Source of the DNA: Saprospiraceae bacterium | Lineage (GTDB): Bacteria > Bacteroidota > Bacteroidia > Chitinophagales > Saprospiraceae | DNA length: 64,000 bases | Direction of reading: 5' to 3' | NCBI GenBank assembly: GCA_016715965.1 | Contig: JADJXG010000001.1 | Coordinates: 1,121,501-1,185,500 of the forward strand | In this document: in pieces, positions 44,382 through 53,959 of the stretch | Layout: each line of letters opens with the position of its first letter | Position numbering within the stretch: the first letter of the stretch is position 1 | Made by a program: the position numbers and the translations under genes | Notes under the pieces: generated by a model | Told to the model about the DNA's origin: nothing | What the model saw: only the letters and a program-made list of their open reading frames with translations | The model's database searches: none

Positions 44382-45419
44382 ATGAATTTGCAGCCCCAAT
44401 ATTATGGAAAACACCTGTTTATTTTGAGCCTTTTTAGCTATTTGGCGATTGTATTGGGCGAAAACAATTGTCTGGCTCAGGTTAAAGCCGTCGAACTTGG
44501 TGCGGTCAACTGGCAAAGGTCGTTGGAGAAGGCCCAACTGGAATCCAAGAACAGCGGTAAACCCATATTGATATTATTTCAGGAAGTGCCAGGCTGCATG
44601 ACTTGTCAAAATTATGGTTCGAAGGTGCTTTCACATCCACTCATTGTGGAAGCCATAGAAAGCTATTTTGTTCCCTTGGCGATATTCAACAACAAGGGCG
44701 GTGAAGACAAGAAGGTTCTCGACCAATTTAAAGAACCCAGTTGGAACAATCCAGTGGTAAGGATTGTGGATCACCATTTATTGCCTTTGACCTTGCGCTT
44801 GTCTGCCAATTATTCAGCCATTGGTCTGGTGGAAAAAATAAATACTGCATTGGTGAAAACGCAGGGAAAGATCCCTTTATGGCTAAAATTGCTTGAAGAA
44901 GAAATGAGTGCAGAATCTCAAGGGACAAATAAAACCTATCTTGGAATGTATTGCTTCTGGAGTGGTGAAAAGTACTATGGGAGTCTTGATGGGGTGGTTG
45001 CCACGAAAGCAGGATTTGTGGAAGGAAATGAAGTTGTGGAGATTGAATTTAATCCTTCAAAAATAAAACTGGAAAAGCTGGTAGAACACGGCCATAAAAA
45101 CGGCCAGGCTGACAAGATCTATGGGCCAGCCTTCCAAAACAAAACCCTCAGCTCTATTCCAATTCGGCCAATGAGAGAATTCAGTCCGGACAAAGAATCA
45201 AAGTATTATCTCTACCACAGTTTGTACAAATATTTACCACTTACCAGATTACAAAGCACAAGGATGAATGCCATGTTGGCAAACAAGCAGAATCCGGAAC
45301 TGTATTTGTCGCCCAGACAATTGCAATTACTTGATCAGATTAAGAAGAATCCAAATCAATACAAAAACAATTTAATCGATAAAGACATCCAAACGGCGTG
45401 GAAAAGTCTCGGCAACTAG
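44382..45419 (+). CDS. Secreted thioredoxin-like/MsrA-like two-domain protein
   Basis: A 345-residue exported protein. After a signal peptide (residues 11-32) comes a thioredoxin-fold domain (about 40-160) with the redox motif QEVPGCMTCQN (Cys72, Cys75). From about 185 the sequence resembles peptide methionine sulfoxide reductase A: GMYCFWSGEKYYGSLDGV (Cys191 where MsrA has GCFWG) and ATKAGFVEGNEVVEIEFNP, but the later MsrA part is divergent. The VPGC motif also recalls the VPGUxxT thioredoxin-like selenoprotein family. A periplasmic repair or redox role is an inference. It is followed 3 nt later by the FkbM gene. Confidence 0.72.
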   Translation: MNLQPQYYGKHLFILSLFSYLAIVLGENNCLAQVKAVELGAVNWQRSLEKAQLESKNSGKPILILFQEVPGCMTCQNYGSKVLSHPLIVEAIESYFVPLAIFNNKGGEDKKVLDQFKEPSWNNPVVRIVDHHLLPLTLRLSANYSAIGLVEKINTALVKTQGKIPLWLKLLEEEMSAESQGTNKTYLGMYCFWSGEKYYGSLDGVVATKAGFVEGNEVVEIEFNPSKIKLEKLVEHGHKNGQADKIYGPAFQNKTLSSIPIRPMREFSPDKESKYYLYHSLYKYLPLTRLQSTRMNAMLANKQNPELYLSPRQLQLLDQIKKNPNQYKNNLIDKDIQTAWKSLGN

Positions 45420-45422
45420 TTT

Positions 45423-46247
45423 ATGATATTTAGTAAGTTGGTTCGGCTGATAAGACTCAATAAACAATATGGAGCAGGATTCTCTGGATTGGGAATATTC
45501 CTTTGGAAAGTATTTGCCATCCATTTTATTTACAAAGAGAGAATCATCTTCTGGAATTCAAATTTAAAATGGATCGTACACAGAGATTTTCAATCAAGTA
45601 AAAATCCCTGGTACTATCATATTTCTGAAAAAACTGAATTTGCTCTTCTTTCAAAGGAGTTAAAAGCCGGAGATATTTTTTATGACGTCGGTGCCAATGC
45701 GGGTTTATATTCTTTTTGGATTGCTGCACATCATCCCGTTCAATGCTATTTATTTGAACCAAATCCCAGACATCAGAATTTTATTCGAAGAATGATTCAA
45801 TTGAATCAATTAGAACAAAAATGCATCTTACAGCCATTTGCGCTGGGTGAAGAAAACGGGATGAAGTTTTTGACATTAGACAAGGATGTCAACAACAAAA
45901 TAAGCGATCAACCCACCAATCTTGTCATCGAAATGCGAAGAATGGATGATTTAATCGAATTGCCGAGGCCAAGCATTTTGAAATTAGATACCGAAGGATA
46001 TGAACGCATGATTTTACAGGGAGGCTTGCAAGTCCTGGCTAACGAGATCTTAAGGATTATAATTATTGAAAGTGTTGACATTCATTTTGAAAAATGCCAT
46101 GAATTGCTTCGTTCATTTGGATTTGAGAGGATGATGATTCGCGAAAATAGACCTGGCTCCAAGGATGCATTCTATACCACACCATCTGGAAACACCATCT
46201 ACCTGAGAAATGAAAAAGCGATCCTCTCAGATCAACAAACAAGGTAA
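45423..46247 (+). CDS. FkbM family methyltransferase
   Basis: A 274-residue SAM-dependent methyltransferase. The SAM-binding loop is IFYDVGANAGLYSFW (residues 85-99) and motif II is YLFEPNPRHQNFIR; SILKLDTEGYERMIL is the FkbM signature. Family members usually O-methylate sugars or small molecules. It lies 3 nt after the thioredoxin/MsrA-like gene; the tight spacing suggests one transcript, though a functional link is not obvious. It could act on an envelope glycan. Confidence 0.9.
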   Translation: MIFSKLVRLIRLNKQYGAGFSGLGIFLWKVFAIHFIYKERIIFWNSNLKWIVHRDFQSSKNPWYYHISEKTEFALLSKELKAGDIFYDVGANAGLYSFWIAAHHPVQCYLFEPNPRHQNFIRRMIQLNQLEQKCILQPFALGEENGMKFLTLDKDVNNKISDQPTNLVIEMRRMDDLIELPRPSILKLDTEGYERMILQGGLQVLANEILRIIIIESVDIHFEKCHELLRSFGFERMMIRENRPGSKDAFYTTPSGNTIYLRNEKAILSDQQTR

Positions 46248-46330
46248 ATAGATTCTGCAAATTGAATGTTTATGTTTAACAACTTTCTCTTTATTCTTCC
46301 AAAAATAAATTCTAACAAACAAAAGTCATT

Positions 46331-47031
46331 ATGCGACAATTCAATACGCAGGTATAATTTGATCTGATTCCAATCCTTGTATTTTCAGCGTGTAAACAAA
46401 ATGGTTCAAGAGAAGATCTCGCCATAAAATTATTAAATCAATGAAACTTATGCCGGTGAAATCAGACCAAATGGTATGAAAATATTTTTCGTACTTTTTT
46501 ATTGACGGAGGTCTCAGATTGCAATTCCATTTTTAGAAACATGGGTTGCGAAAGCAATATAGGACTCCTTGATGTCCAGATCCTTCTCAATGAAATCAGA
46601 AGTTATCAAAAATTCCGGGTATTGGAGACAATAAATAGTTTAAAGGCTTCAAAATGATTTTGTATTGATTTTCTACCAACAACTTGCATTTCCTTTAAAT
46701 TCGGTTTTGCTTATATCATACCTTGACTGATCGCAAGAATTCCGTGTAAAAATCAATACATTGACTAAAATTTGGATCGAAAGTGAGTGGCTTTCCGGGC
46801 CAAAAAAATCTCAAAACTGGACAAAAAGATCCTGGAATTGGTAAGACCGTATCGATTTGGGTTCTTTCATTTATATTTCTTTGATGTTCAAATTACAGTT
46901 CCAATGGATTTACAAAAAAATGTCAGCATCTCAAGCTGTAAATTTTCTCATTAAATATATCATTGATATTGAAAGATTATCAATTTTCGATCCTAAAAAA
47001 TGGCAGGAAGTTTTGCATAAAATTGGATAAT
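46331..47031 (+). pseudogene. Decayed lipoprotein gene
   Basis: A run of coding-like pieces broken by stops and frame changes. From ATG 46331, after an early TAA, comes a lipoprotein signal (IPILVFSACKQNGS) that ends at a TGA. A shifted frame continues (ETYAGEIRPNGMK), then from 46472 a frame with FRNMGCESNIGLLDVQILL, later KKILELVRPYRFGFFHLYFF and VQITVPMDLQKN, then, shifted again at an A-run, SASQAVNFLIKYIIDIERLS to TAA 47029. No intact frame above 60 codons exists. Together they read as one lost lipoprotein gene of about 700 bp. The family is not recognised. Confidence 0.5.
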
Positions 47032-47188
47032 ATATTGACTATTAACAATATAATCAAATTAAATCCTTGTACCTTACCCATCCTCTGATCGAAGATCTTG
47101 GAAATTTTTGAAACCCTGTCCCCAATATCCATCGGTTGACTATGAACAATAATGTCTGGGATCCTATGAGTTTTATGTCTTCAAATCG

Positions 47189-47196
47189 TACCTTTG
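47189..47196 (+). promoter_or_regulatory. Bacteroidota -7 box for sdhCA
   Basis: TACCTTTG matches TAnnTTTG, 20 nt upstream of the sdhC ATG at 47217. It rules out the open-frame start at 47136. Confidence 0.6.
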
Positions 47197-47216
47197 CGCC
47201 CTCTAACGATCAATTT

Positions 47217-47903
47217 ATGAAGTGGATAATTGACTTTCTTTTCAGGTCTTCCATTGGACAAAAAATTATCATGAGTCTCAGTGGTCTTTTTTTGATCCTA
47301 TTTCTTGTGATTCATTTGCTCGGAAATTTACAACTCTTGGTGGATGATGGTGGGATGTCGTTCAATGTTTATACCTACTTCATGACCCACAATCCTTTGA
47401 TTAAAATCATTTCCTACATTCTTTACTTTACCATTCTGTTGCACAGCATCCAGGGATTTTATCTATACCGTCAGAATCGGTTGGCAAAAGGCAAAACTTA
47501 TTCAGTTAAAGCAAATGTGGGAGACAGTTTTTTTTCGAGATACATGATGCACCTTGGTGTCATCCTTTTCGTTTTTATCATTATCCACCTTTGGCAGTTT
47601 TGGCTGCAGATGAAACTAGGCCATCTTGAGTTGGTCCAATACCCTGGAAAAGAAATACAATACAAGGATTTATACACCCCTGTCAGGCTGGCTTTTGCCA
47701 ATGTATATTATGTTGTTTTCTATGTAATCTCCATGCTGGTCCTTGCTTTTCACCTGTGGCATGGTTTTCATTCTGCCTTTCAATCTCTTGGAATACGACA
47801 TCCAAAATATAACACTGTCATCAGAATCCTCGGATATCTTTATTCTATTTTCATCCCACTGGGTTTCGCCATAATCCCGGTTATCATGTTTATTAATTCC
47901 TAA
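47217..47903 (+). CDS. sdhC: Succinate dehydrogenase cytochrome b subunit
   Basis: A 228-residue membrane anchor of the b558 type (single large subunit, di-heme) used by menaquinone-linked succinate:quinone oxidoreductases of Bacteroidota. It has five predicted helices with candidate heme-ligand histidines: SLSGLFLILFLVIHLLGNLQ, FTILLHSIQGFYLYR, MHLGVILFVFIIIHLWQFW, and LAFHLWHGFHSAFQSLG. The ATG at 47217 was chosen from the promoter box. sdhA follows 13 nt later. The upstream stretch holds a decayed gene. Confidence 0.93.
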   Translation: MKWIIDFLFRSSIGQKIIMSLSGLFLILFLVIHLLGNLQLLVDDGGMSFNVYTYFMTHNPLIKIISYILYFTILLHSIQGFYLYRQNRLAKGKTYSVKANVGDSFFSRYMMHLGVILFVFIIIHLWQFWLQMKLGHLELVQYPGKEIQYKDLYTPVRLAFANVYYVVFYVISMLVLAFHLWHGFHSAFQSLGIRHPKYNTVIRILGYLYSIFIPLGFAIIPVIMFINS

Positions 47904-47916
47904 ATTGGACTTACCT

Positions 47917-49914
47917 ATGATCAACGCAAAAATACCAACAGGTCCACTGTCAGAAAAGTGGACGCAATACAAATCCAAAATGCCCTTGGTTTCCCCTGCC
48001 AACAAGCGAAAAATAGAAGTCATTGTAGTGGGTACCGGACTTGCGGGTGCCGCAGCTGCAGCAAGTCTTGCAGAACTTGGATATCAGGTCAAATGCTTTA
48101 CATTTCACGATAGCCCTCGCAGAGCCCATAGCATTGCAGCACAGGGGGGAATTAATGCAGCAAAAAATTATGCCAATGATGGTGACAGCGTTTTCCGCCT
48201 ATTTTATGACACAATTAAAGGCGGAGATTACAGGGCCAGGGAAGCCAATGTCCACAGACTCGCTGAAGTGAGTGCCAGTATCATCGATCAGGCTGTCGCT
48301 CAAGGCGTTCCATTTGCAAGAGAATATGGCGGATTATTGGAAAACAGGTCCTTTGGAGGGGTGCAGGTCAGCAGAACCTTTTACGCCCGGGGTCAAACCG
48401 GACAACAACTCCTTATTGGAGCTTATCAGGCCTTAAGTCGTCAGATTTCTCTGGGGAATGTAGCCATGTACAACCGGCACGAGATGCTCGATTTGGTAAT
48501 CATCGACGGCAAAGCCAGAGGAATCATTGCCAGAAACCTTCTCACCGGTACGCTCGAGCGATTTGGTGCACATTGCGTAGTGCTGGGCACAGGTGGATAT
48601 GGCAATGTGTTTTATCTGTCCACAAATGCGATGGGATCAAACGTAACTGCAGCCTGGAAAGCTGTGAAGCGCGGTGCGTGGATGGCCAATCCGTGTTTTA
48701 CCCAAATACATCCTACCTGCATTCCTGTGTCTGGAGATTATCAATCCAAATTGACTTTGATGTCAGAGTCTTTAAGAAATGACGGACGTGTGTGGGTGCC
48801 CGCAAAAAAAGAAGATGCAGTCGCCATTCAGCAAGGCAAAAAGAAAGGGACTGATATACCTGAGACTGACAGAGACTATTTCCTTGAAAGAAGATACCCC
48901 GCGTTTGGAAATCTTGTACCCAGGGATGTAGCCTCGCGTGCCGCTAAAATTGAATGCGACAAAGGACATGGGGTAAGCCCTACTGGTCTAGCAGTGTTTT
49001 TGGATTTTGGTGCAGCGATCATTCGTTATGGTAAATCCAAAGCCAATGTACTGGGTATTCAAAATCCGGACGAAAAAACCATTCGGGATTTAGGCGTCGC
49101 TGTAGTCTCTGAAAAATATGGAAACCTGTTTGAAATGTATGAAAAAATCACAGGTGAAGATCCTTACGTTTATCCAATGAAAATTTATCCAGCCGTTCAT
49201 TATACCATGGGAGGCTTGTGGGTCGATTACAATCTTGAAACCAATATTCCTGGGCTGTTTGCCATCGGTGAAGCCAATTTTTCTGACCACGGTGCCAACC
49301 GGCTGGGAGCCTCCGCTTTGATGCAGGGATTGGCAGATGGCTATTTTGTTCTTCCTTACACCATTGGCGCCTTCCTGTCCAATGAAATCCGAACGCCGAT
49401 GATTTCAACTGCTCATCAGGCATTTGAAGACGCTGAAAAACAACTTCAAAACAATTTGAACAAACTGGTCAGCATCCGGGGAAACCAATCAGTAGAATCC
49501 ATGCACCGCAGATTGGGAAAAATTATGTGGGATTATTGTGGAATGGCCCGAAATGAGGAAGGTCTGAAAAAAGCCAGAGATCTCATCCGCAGCCTACGCA
49601 AAGAATTCTGGACTGATGTTTTTGTACCTGGAACCGTTGATGAATTTAACCCTGAACTGGAAAAAGCCATGCGGGTAGCGGATTTTATCGAACTCGGCGA
49701 ACTGATGGTGGTGGATGCGCTCAACAGAAACGAATCGTGTGGAGGCCATTTTAGGGAGGAGTACCAAACTGAAGAAGGGGAAACGTTGAGAGATGACATC
49801 AACTATTCTTATGTAGCTGCTTGGCAATGGATGGATCTGAATACGGAACCACAAATGCATAAAGAGCCTTTGATTTATGAAGAAATCAAAATTGCCTCAA
49901 GGTCTTACAAATAA
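47917..49914 (+). CDS. sdhA: Succinate dehydrogenase/fumarate reductase flavoprotein subunit
   Basis: A 665-residue FAD-containing catalytic subunit. Motifs: VIVVGTGLAGAAAAASLAE (FAD dinucleotide site, about residue 35), SIAAQGGINAAKNY, the substrate-site block QIHPTCIP, and LFAIGEANFSDHGANRLGAS with the C-terminal GGHFREEYQT. The length (over 650) is typical of the Bacteroidota/epsilon-type, not the E. coli type. The ATG at 47917 follows the TTG at 47905. The next gene is not sdhB but a helicase, 30 nt away. Confidence 0.95.
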   Translation: MINAKIPTGPLSEKWTQYKSKMPLVSPANKRKIEVIVVGTGLAGAAAAASLAELGYQVKCFTFHDSPRRAHSIAAQGGINAAKNYANDGDSVFRLFYDTIKGGDYRAREANVHRLAEVSASIIDQAVAQGVPFAREYGGLLENRSFGGVQVSRTFYARGQTGQQLLIGAYQALSRQISLGNVAMYNRHEMLDLVIIDGKARGIIARNLLTGTLERFGAHCVVLGTGGYGNVFYLSTNAMGSNVTAAWKAVKRGAWMANPCFTQIHPTCIPVSGDYQSKLTLMSESLRNDGRVWVPAKKEDAVAIQQGKKKGTDIPETDRDYFLERRYPAFGNLVPRDVASRAAKIECDKGHGVSPTGLAVFLDFGAAIIRYGKSKANVLGIQNPDEKTIRDLGVAVVSEKYGNLFEMYEKITGEDPYVYPMKIYPAVHYTMGGLWVDYNLETNIPGLFAIGEANFSDHGANRLGASALMQGLADGYFVLPYTIGAFLSNEIRTPMISTAHQAFEDAEKQLQNNLNKLVSIRGNQSVESMHRRLGKIMWDYCGMARNEEGLKKARDLIRSLRKEFWTDVFVPGTVDEFNPELEKAMRVADFIELGELMVVDALNRNESCGGHFREEYQTEEGETLRDDINYSYVAAWQWMDLNTEPQMHKEPLIYEEIKIASRSYK

Positions 49915-49944
49915 TCTCTAAATAATTCCAACAGCTGTTCAGAA

Positions 49945-52866
49945 TTGGAGTTTTATTGCATTGTCATCAACTGGGATATACACCATGAATTGGAAACATG
50001 GTTACCAAAAGCGATCATAGCACGTTGCAGTCCTCAAGGAGAATTGCTTTATTACGATCGGGAATACAATCAACATACCAAAGATTCAGATGTGCATTGG
50101 ATAAAGAATACCCACTCTGATGAAATCCTTGCGCTTTGCTCAGAACTCAATCCCGATGAAATCTTATTAAAATTTTCAAAAAAAACAAAGGCAAAAATCT
50201 CATTGAAAAAATTGATCAATGATGAAAATCAAAAATCATTGATCCTAAAATACATTGAACAAAAAAGAGCTCATTTTCTGCAGAAGTGTCAAGTAACAAA
50301 TTTTCCGGCTGTTATTCAGATGGAAAGAAAAGTTCATTTGCAAAAAAACCAACTTTACTATGGCCAAATAGTTCCGGATCTTTTATTGAGCTTTTACAAA
50401 ACCGAATCAGGACTGAATTATAAACTTCAGCTTAAATTTGAAACGGAAGTGATGGCTCCTTGTAAAGTGAACATTATAATCGTCAACAACAAACCAGGAT
50501 GGATTATTCTAAACAAAATCTTTTATCCGATTTATAAACTGAATGCCAACAAACTAAGTCCTTTTTTCCAAAAAGAAGTGATTAGCATTCCCAGAAATTT
50601 AACGCGCACTTATTTTGAAAAATTTGTATCGGATCTGCTGACCATTGCCGAAATAGAAGTGGAGGGGTATGAGATTATTTATATCAAAGATTACCAAAAA
50701 GCCATTCTGAGAACAAATTTTGATTTTATAGAAAACAAGTGGATGCTGGAGCTGAGCTTTGATTATGGTTTGATCCAATTCAATTACTCTGACCTTAGAA
50801 AAGGAAAAAATTTTATTCGGCCCACTTCTGAGGAAGATGTAGAAGTGACAAGGGTAGAGAGAAATCAAAAAACTGAAAACCAAAAGGCAAATGTCTTGCA
50901 GATGCTTGGTTTGTTGTGCTCAGGCAATCAAAGATTTTATTCCAAAGAAGAAGACCCATTGGCCATTTTCCAGTTTATCCGGCAAAATAAAACATTGCTG
51001 GAATCTGAATTCGAATGTTCTGAATTTACGGTAGAAGGAAAAGAAATTCTATTTGAAATTCCAAGCATCTCTCTGCAAAATCGAACTGGTGCAGATTGGT
51101 TTGATGTGTATGGTGAAATTTCGATCGGATCTCATCGCTTGCCATTTACTTCCTTGGTACGACATCTCAAATCCAATCAAAGATGCTATGAATTGTCAGA
51201 CGGCCGAATTTTTATCATTCCATTGGAGTGGTTTGCCCGTTTTGACCAGATCATCAAATTTGGTGAGGAGCACGAGGACCAAATCAGGATGCCCAAATCA
51301 CATCTTGAAAGATTGAGGCAAGCGGAACCAAGCTTTGAGCATGAATCGCTTCAAATAGAAACCAAAAAACCGAAAGGATCTTTTCAGCTGCCATCCGGAC
51401 TGCTCGCTAGCCTTAGACCTTATCAACTCGCAGGTTTTGAATGGCTCGCCAATCACCACGCCGACGGCTTGGGAGCTTGTCTGGCTGATGACATGGGACT
51501 TGGCAAGACCCTCCAAACCATTGCAGTACTCTTGCATGCAAAAAATGAAAAGGAATTGCTTTCAGAATTTACCGTAAAGAGATCCGGCTTGCCCAGAGAT
51601 TTATTTGCCCTGGATCAGGCAGAAGAAAAATCAGATTTTTGCGCCTTGATTGTACTTCCTTCATCGCTCGTTTACAATTGGGCTGCAGAATTGGAGAAAT
51701 TTGCTCCTTCTCTCAAGGTGCTGCAACATGTAGGAGCGATGAGGGATCAAAAACGCATTCCGTTTGAACAATCCGATGTGGTTTTGACCAGCTACTCAAT
51801 CATTTTAAGAGATTATCCGCTTTTTCAACAAAAGAAATTTGATTATATTATTTTAGATGAAAGCCAACAAATCAAAAACAAAGATTCCAAAACATTCAGA
51901 TTACTGCACGCATTGCAGTCTGTAAATCGGATTTCTCTGAGCGGAACACCGATTGAAAACAGTCTGGCAGATCTCTGGTCACAGATGGAATTCATCAACC
52001 CAAAAATTTTAGGAAGCTTCAACTTCTTTAACAACCATTTTATTAAACCCATTAAAAATCTAAAAGATGATTCCGTATTGGGTGAATTAAAACAAATCAT
52101 CTCTCCTTATCTGCTCAGACGTACCAAAGAGCAGGTGGCTCAAGATCTGCCAATACTCACTGAGCAGGTGTTTTATTGCGCGATGACGGATGCACAATTA
52201 AAATTGTACGAAGAAGAAAAATCCGCTGCAAGAAACTCCATTTTGCAAATCGATTGGAAGAATCAGAAAAATCAATTTGTCGTATTAAATTCACTACTTC
52301 GATTGCGCCAGATCGCAAATCATCCCTCCTTGATAAAAGACAAAGATTGGGTTTCAGGATCGGGTAAATTTGATGATGTGAGTTCACAAATGAGGGTGTT
52401 GTACCACTCGAAGCATAAGACACTGGTTTTTTCATCATTTACCAGCCAGTTGGATTTGTATGAAAAATGGCTAAAAGAAGAAAAAATTGCTTTTGTCAAA
52501 TTGACGGGTGATACTCCAGGCACCGAGCGACAAAAAATCATTCAAAGGTTTCAGGAAGATTCCGAGATCCTATTTTTTCTGATTTCCATCAAAGCGGGTG
52601 GGACAGGTTTGAATTTAACTGCAGCGGAATACGTATTTATTTTAGATCCATGGTGGAATCCATTTGTTGAAAAACAAGCGGTAGCACGTGCCCACAGAAT
52701 TGGACAGGAGAAAGCCATCCAGGTCATTCGATTTATTACAAAAGACAGCATTGAAGAAAAAATCCATCGTTTGCAAAAAGATAAATTGCAACTTTCAGGA
52801 GAAATCATTGAAGATATGGAAATGCCGGCCTGGCTTTCTGATAACTTAAGTCAACTATTTGATTAA
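49945..52866 (+). CDS. SNF2-family ATPase/helicase
   Basis: A 973-residue Swi2/Snf2 protein. The N-terminal 450 residues are a diverged bacterial SNF2-associated region without a visible zinc-finger (SWIM) motif. The ATPase core has DDMGLGKTLQTIAV (Walker A, K521), the DExx box as LDESQQIKNKDS (D638), SLSGTPIENSLADLWSQ, and the second lobe ending VARAHRIGQEKAIQVI. Such enzymes use ATP to move along or remodel DNA- or RNAP-bound complexes (RapA-like); the partner is unknown. The start is TTG 49945. It sits 30 nt after sdhA, so the two may be co-transcribed. Confidence 0.9.
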   Translation: MEFYCIVINWDIHHELETWLPKAIIARCSPQGELLYYDREYNQHTKDSDVHWIKNTHSDEILALCSELNPDEILLKFSKKTKAKISLKKLINDENQKSLILKYIEQKRAHFLQKCQVTNFPAVIQMERKVHLQKNQLYYGQIVPDLLLSFYKTESGLNYKLQLKFETEVMAPCKVNIIIVNNKPGWIILNKIFYPIYKLNANKLSPFFQKEVISIPRNLTRTYFEKFVSDLLTIAEIEVEGYEIIYIKDYQKAILRTNFDFIENKWMLELSFDYGLIQFNYSDLRKGKNFIRPTSEEDVEVTRVERNQKTENQKANVLQMLGLLCSGNQRFYSKEEDPLAIFQFIRQNKTLLESEFECSEFTVEGKEILFEIPSISLQNRTGADWFDVYGEISIGSHRLPFTSLVRHLKSNQRCYELSDGRIFIIPLEWFARFDQIIKFGEEHEDQIRMPKSHLERLRQAEPSFEHESLQIETKKPKGSFQLPSGLLASLRPYQLAGFEWLANHHADGLGACLADDMGLGKTLQTIAVLLHAKNEKELLSEFTVKRSGLPRDLFALDQAEEKSDFCALIVLPSSLVYNWAAELEKFAPSLKVLQHVGAMRDQKRIPFEQSDVVLTSYSIILRDYPLFQQKKFDYIILDESQQIKNKDSKTFRLLHALQSVNRISLSGTPIENSLADLWSQMEFINPKILGSFNFFNNHFIKPIKNLKDDSVLGELKQIISPYLLRRTKEQVAQDLPILTEQVFYCAMTDAQLKLYEEEKSAARNSILQIDWKNQKNQFVVLNSLLRLRQIANHPSLIKDKDWVSGSGKFDDVSSQMRVLYHSKHKTLVFSSFTSQLDLYEKWLKEEKIAFVKLTGDTPGTERQKIIQRFQEDSEILFFLISIKAGGTGLNLTAAEYVFILDPWWNPFVEKQAVARAHRIGQEKAIQVIRFITKDSIEEKIHRLQKDKLQLSGEIIEDMEMPAWLSDNLSQLFD

Positions 52867-52873
52867 TTGGTAT

Positions 52874-53959
52874 TCAGGAAAGTTTCATGTACTGATCGAT
52901 CACATCAGGATCTACATAATGGGTATATTCACCAAGGTCATTTCTTACTATAACAAATGGTTGATGATTTCTAAAATACTGAATCACTACCGCCAAAGGT
53001 GCAGCTGGATGCATCAAGCCATATTCCTGAATCAATAAATCTTTGATTTTGATCTCAGGATCTTGTTTATTGGCGAGTACTATTTTTTGTCCGGAGACAA
53101 AGCCAATCACAGAACCGTTCAGGTCAATCACTGGAAGGCTGCTTTGTCCTGAGGAAATGAGAAGATTCATTGCCTCTCTGGCAGTATGGTATTCCGGGAG
53201 ATAATCGGTTATTTTTCTTGCCACCATTCCCAGCGTTCTGTTTTTTATCATACTTTCCATGACGACTGATCTGTATTCCTGACCGGCGCTTAGAAAGATG
53301 AAAACTCCGATCAGAGCCATTGTCCAGGCATTTTGCCAGATACCAACGATGACCAGAAGAACACAAATAAATTGACCGATTCTTGTTGCCCATTTGGTGG
53401 CATTTAATTTTCCAAGCCACATGGCCAGCAAGGCCCTGAGTACCCTACCTCCATCCATCGGAAAAGCAGGAATCATATTGAAAACCAAAAGTGCAATGTT
53501 GGTGACCATCAGGATAGGAAAAAAGTGATCCCAGCTCATCGTCAGACCTTCAGACTCTACAATATTGTTCCAATATTCAATTCCTGAATTCATGGTAATG
53601 GCTGTAAATATGAATAGGGCGATGATCAGATTAACCATGGGTCCCATCACAGCGACCAGCAATTCTTGTGTGGGTTTATCGGGCATGTTTCTCAGTCTTG
53701 CCACACCCCCGATGGGGAGGAGTATGATATCTTCTGTTTTGATATTAAATCTCCGGGCTGTGAGTGCGTGACCGAATTCATGAAGTACAACGCATCCAAA
53801 AATGGTCAAAACAAAAACCACTTCAACCATTATCATTTCCCAACTATGTCCTGCTACCAATCCAGATATCACGAAATAGGCAATAATCAATAAAAAGGTC
53901 CAATGGATTCTTACCGGGATTCCAGCAAAGGTTCCGATTTTTAATGCTTGTTCGATCAT
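52874..53959 (-). CDS. Site-2 protease family protein with CBS domain
   Basis: A 361-residue M50 intramembrane metalloprotease. It has the zinc motif VVLHEFGHALTARRF (about residues 56-70), the third ligand motif FPMDGGRVLRAL (about 171-182), six transmembrane helices, and a C-terminal CBS region (TAREAMNLLISSGQSSLPVI, and a second less clear repeat). This is the SREBP-type, CBS-linked subgroup, possibly regulated by adenine nucleotides. The ATG at 53959 overlaps the stop of the preceding gene by 4 nt (ATGA), indicating translational coupling with the acyl-CoA dehydrogenase; the functional link is unclear. Confidence 0.9.
   Translation of the reverse strand: MIEQALKIGTFAGIPVRIHWTFLLIIAYFVISGLVAGHSWEMIMVEVVFVLTIFGCVVLHEFGHALTARRFNIKTEDIILLPIGGVARLRNMPDKPTQELLVAVMGPMVNLIIALFIFTAITMNSGIEYWNNIVESEGLTMSWDHFFPILMVTNIALLVFNMIPAFPMDGGRVLRALLAMWLGKLNATKWATRIGQFICVLLVIVGIWQNAWTMALIGVFIFLSAGQEYRSVVMESMIKNRTLGMVARKITDYLPEYHTAREAMNLLISSGQSSLPVIDLNGSVIGFVSGQKIVLANKQDPEIKIKDLLIQEYGLMHPAAPLAVVIQYFRNHQPFVIVRNDLGEYTHYVDPDVIDQYMKLS

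Noticed and set aside
47136..47216. Longer start for sdhC
   Set aside because: The extension contains the TACCTTTG promoter box and lacks similarity; the family N-terminus begins at 47217.
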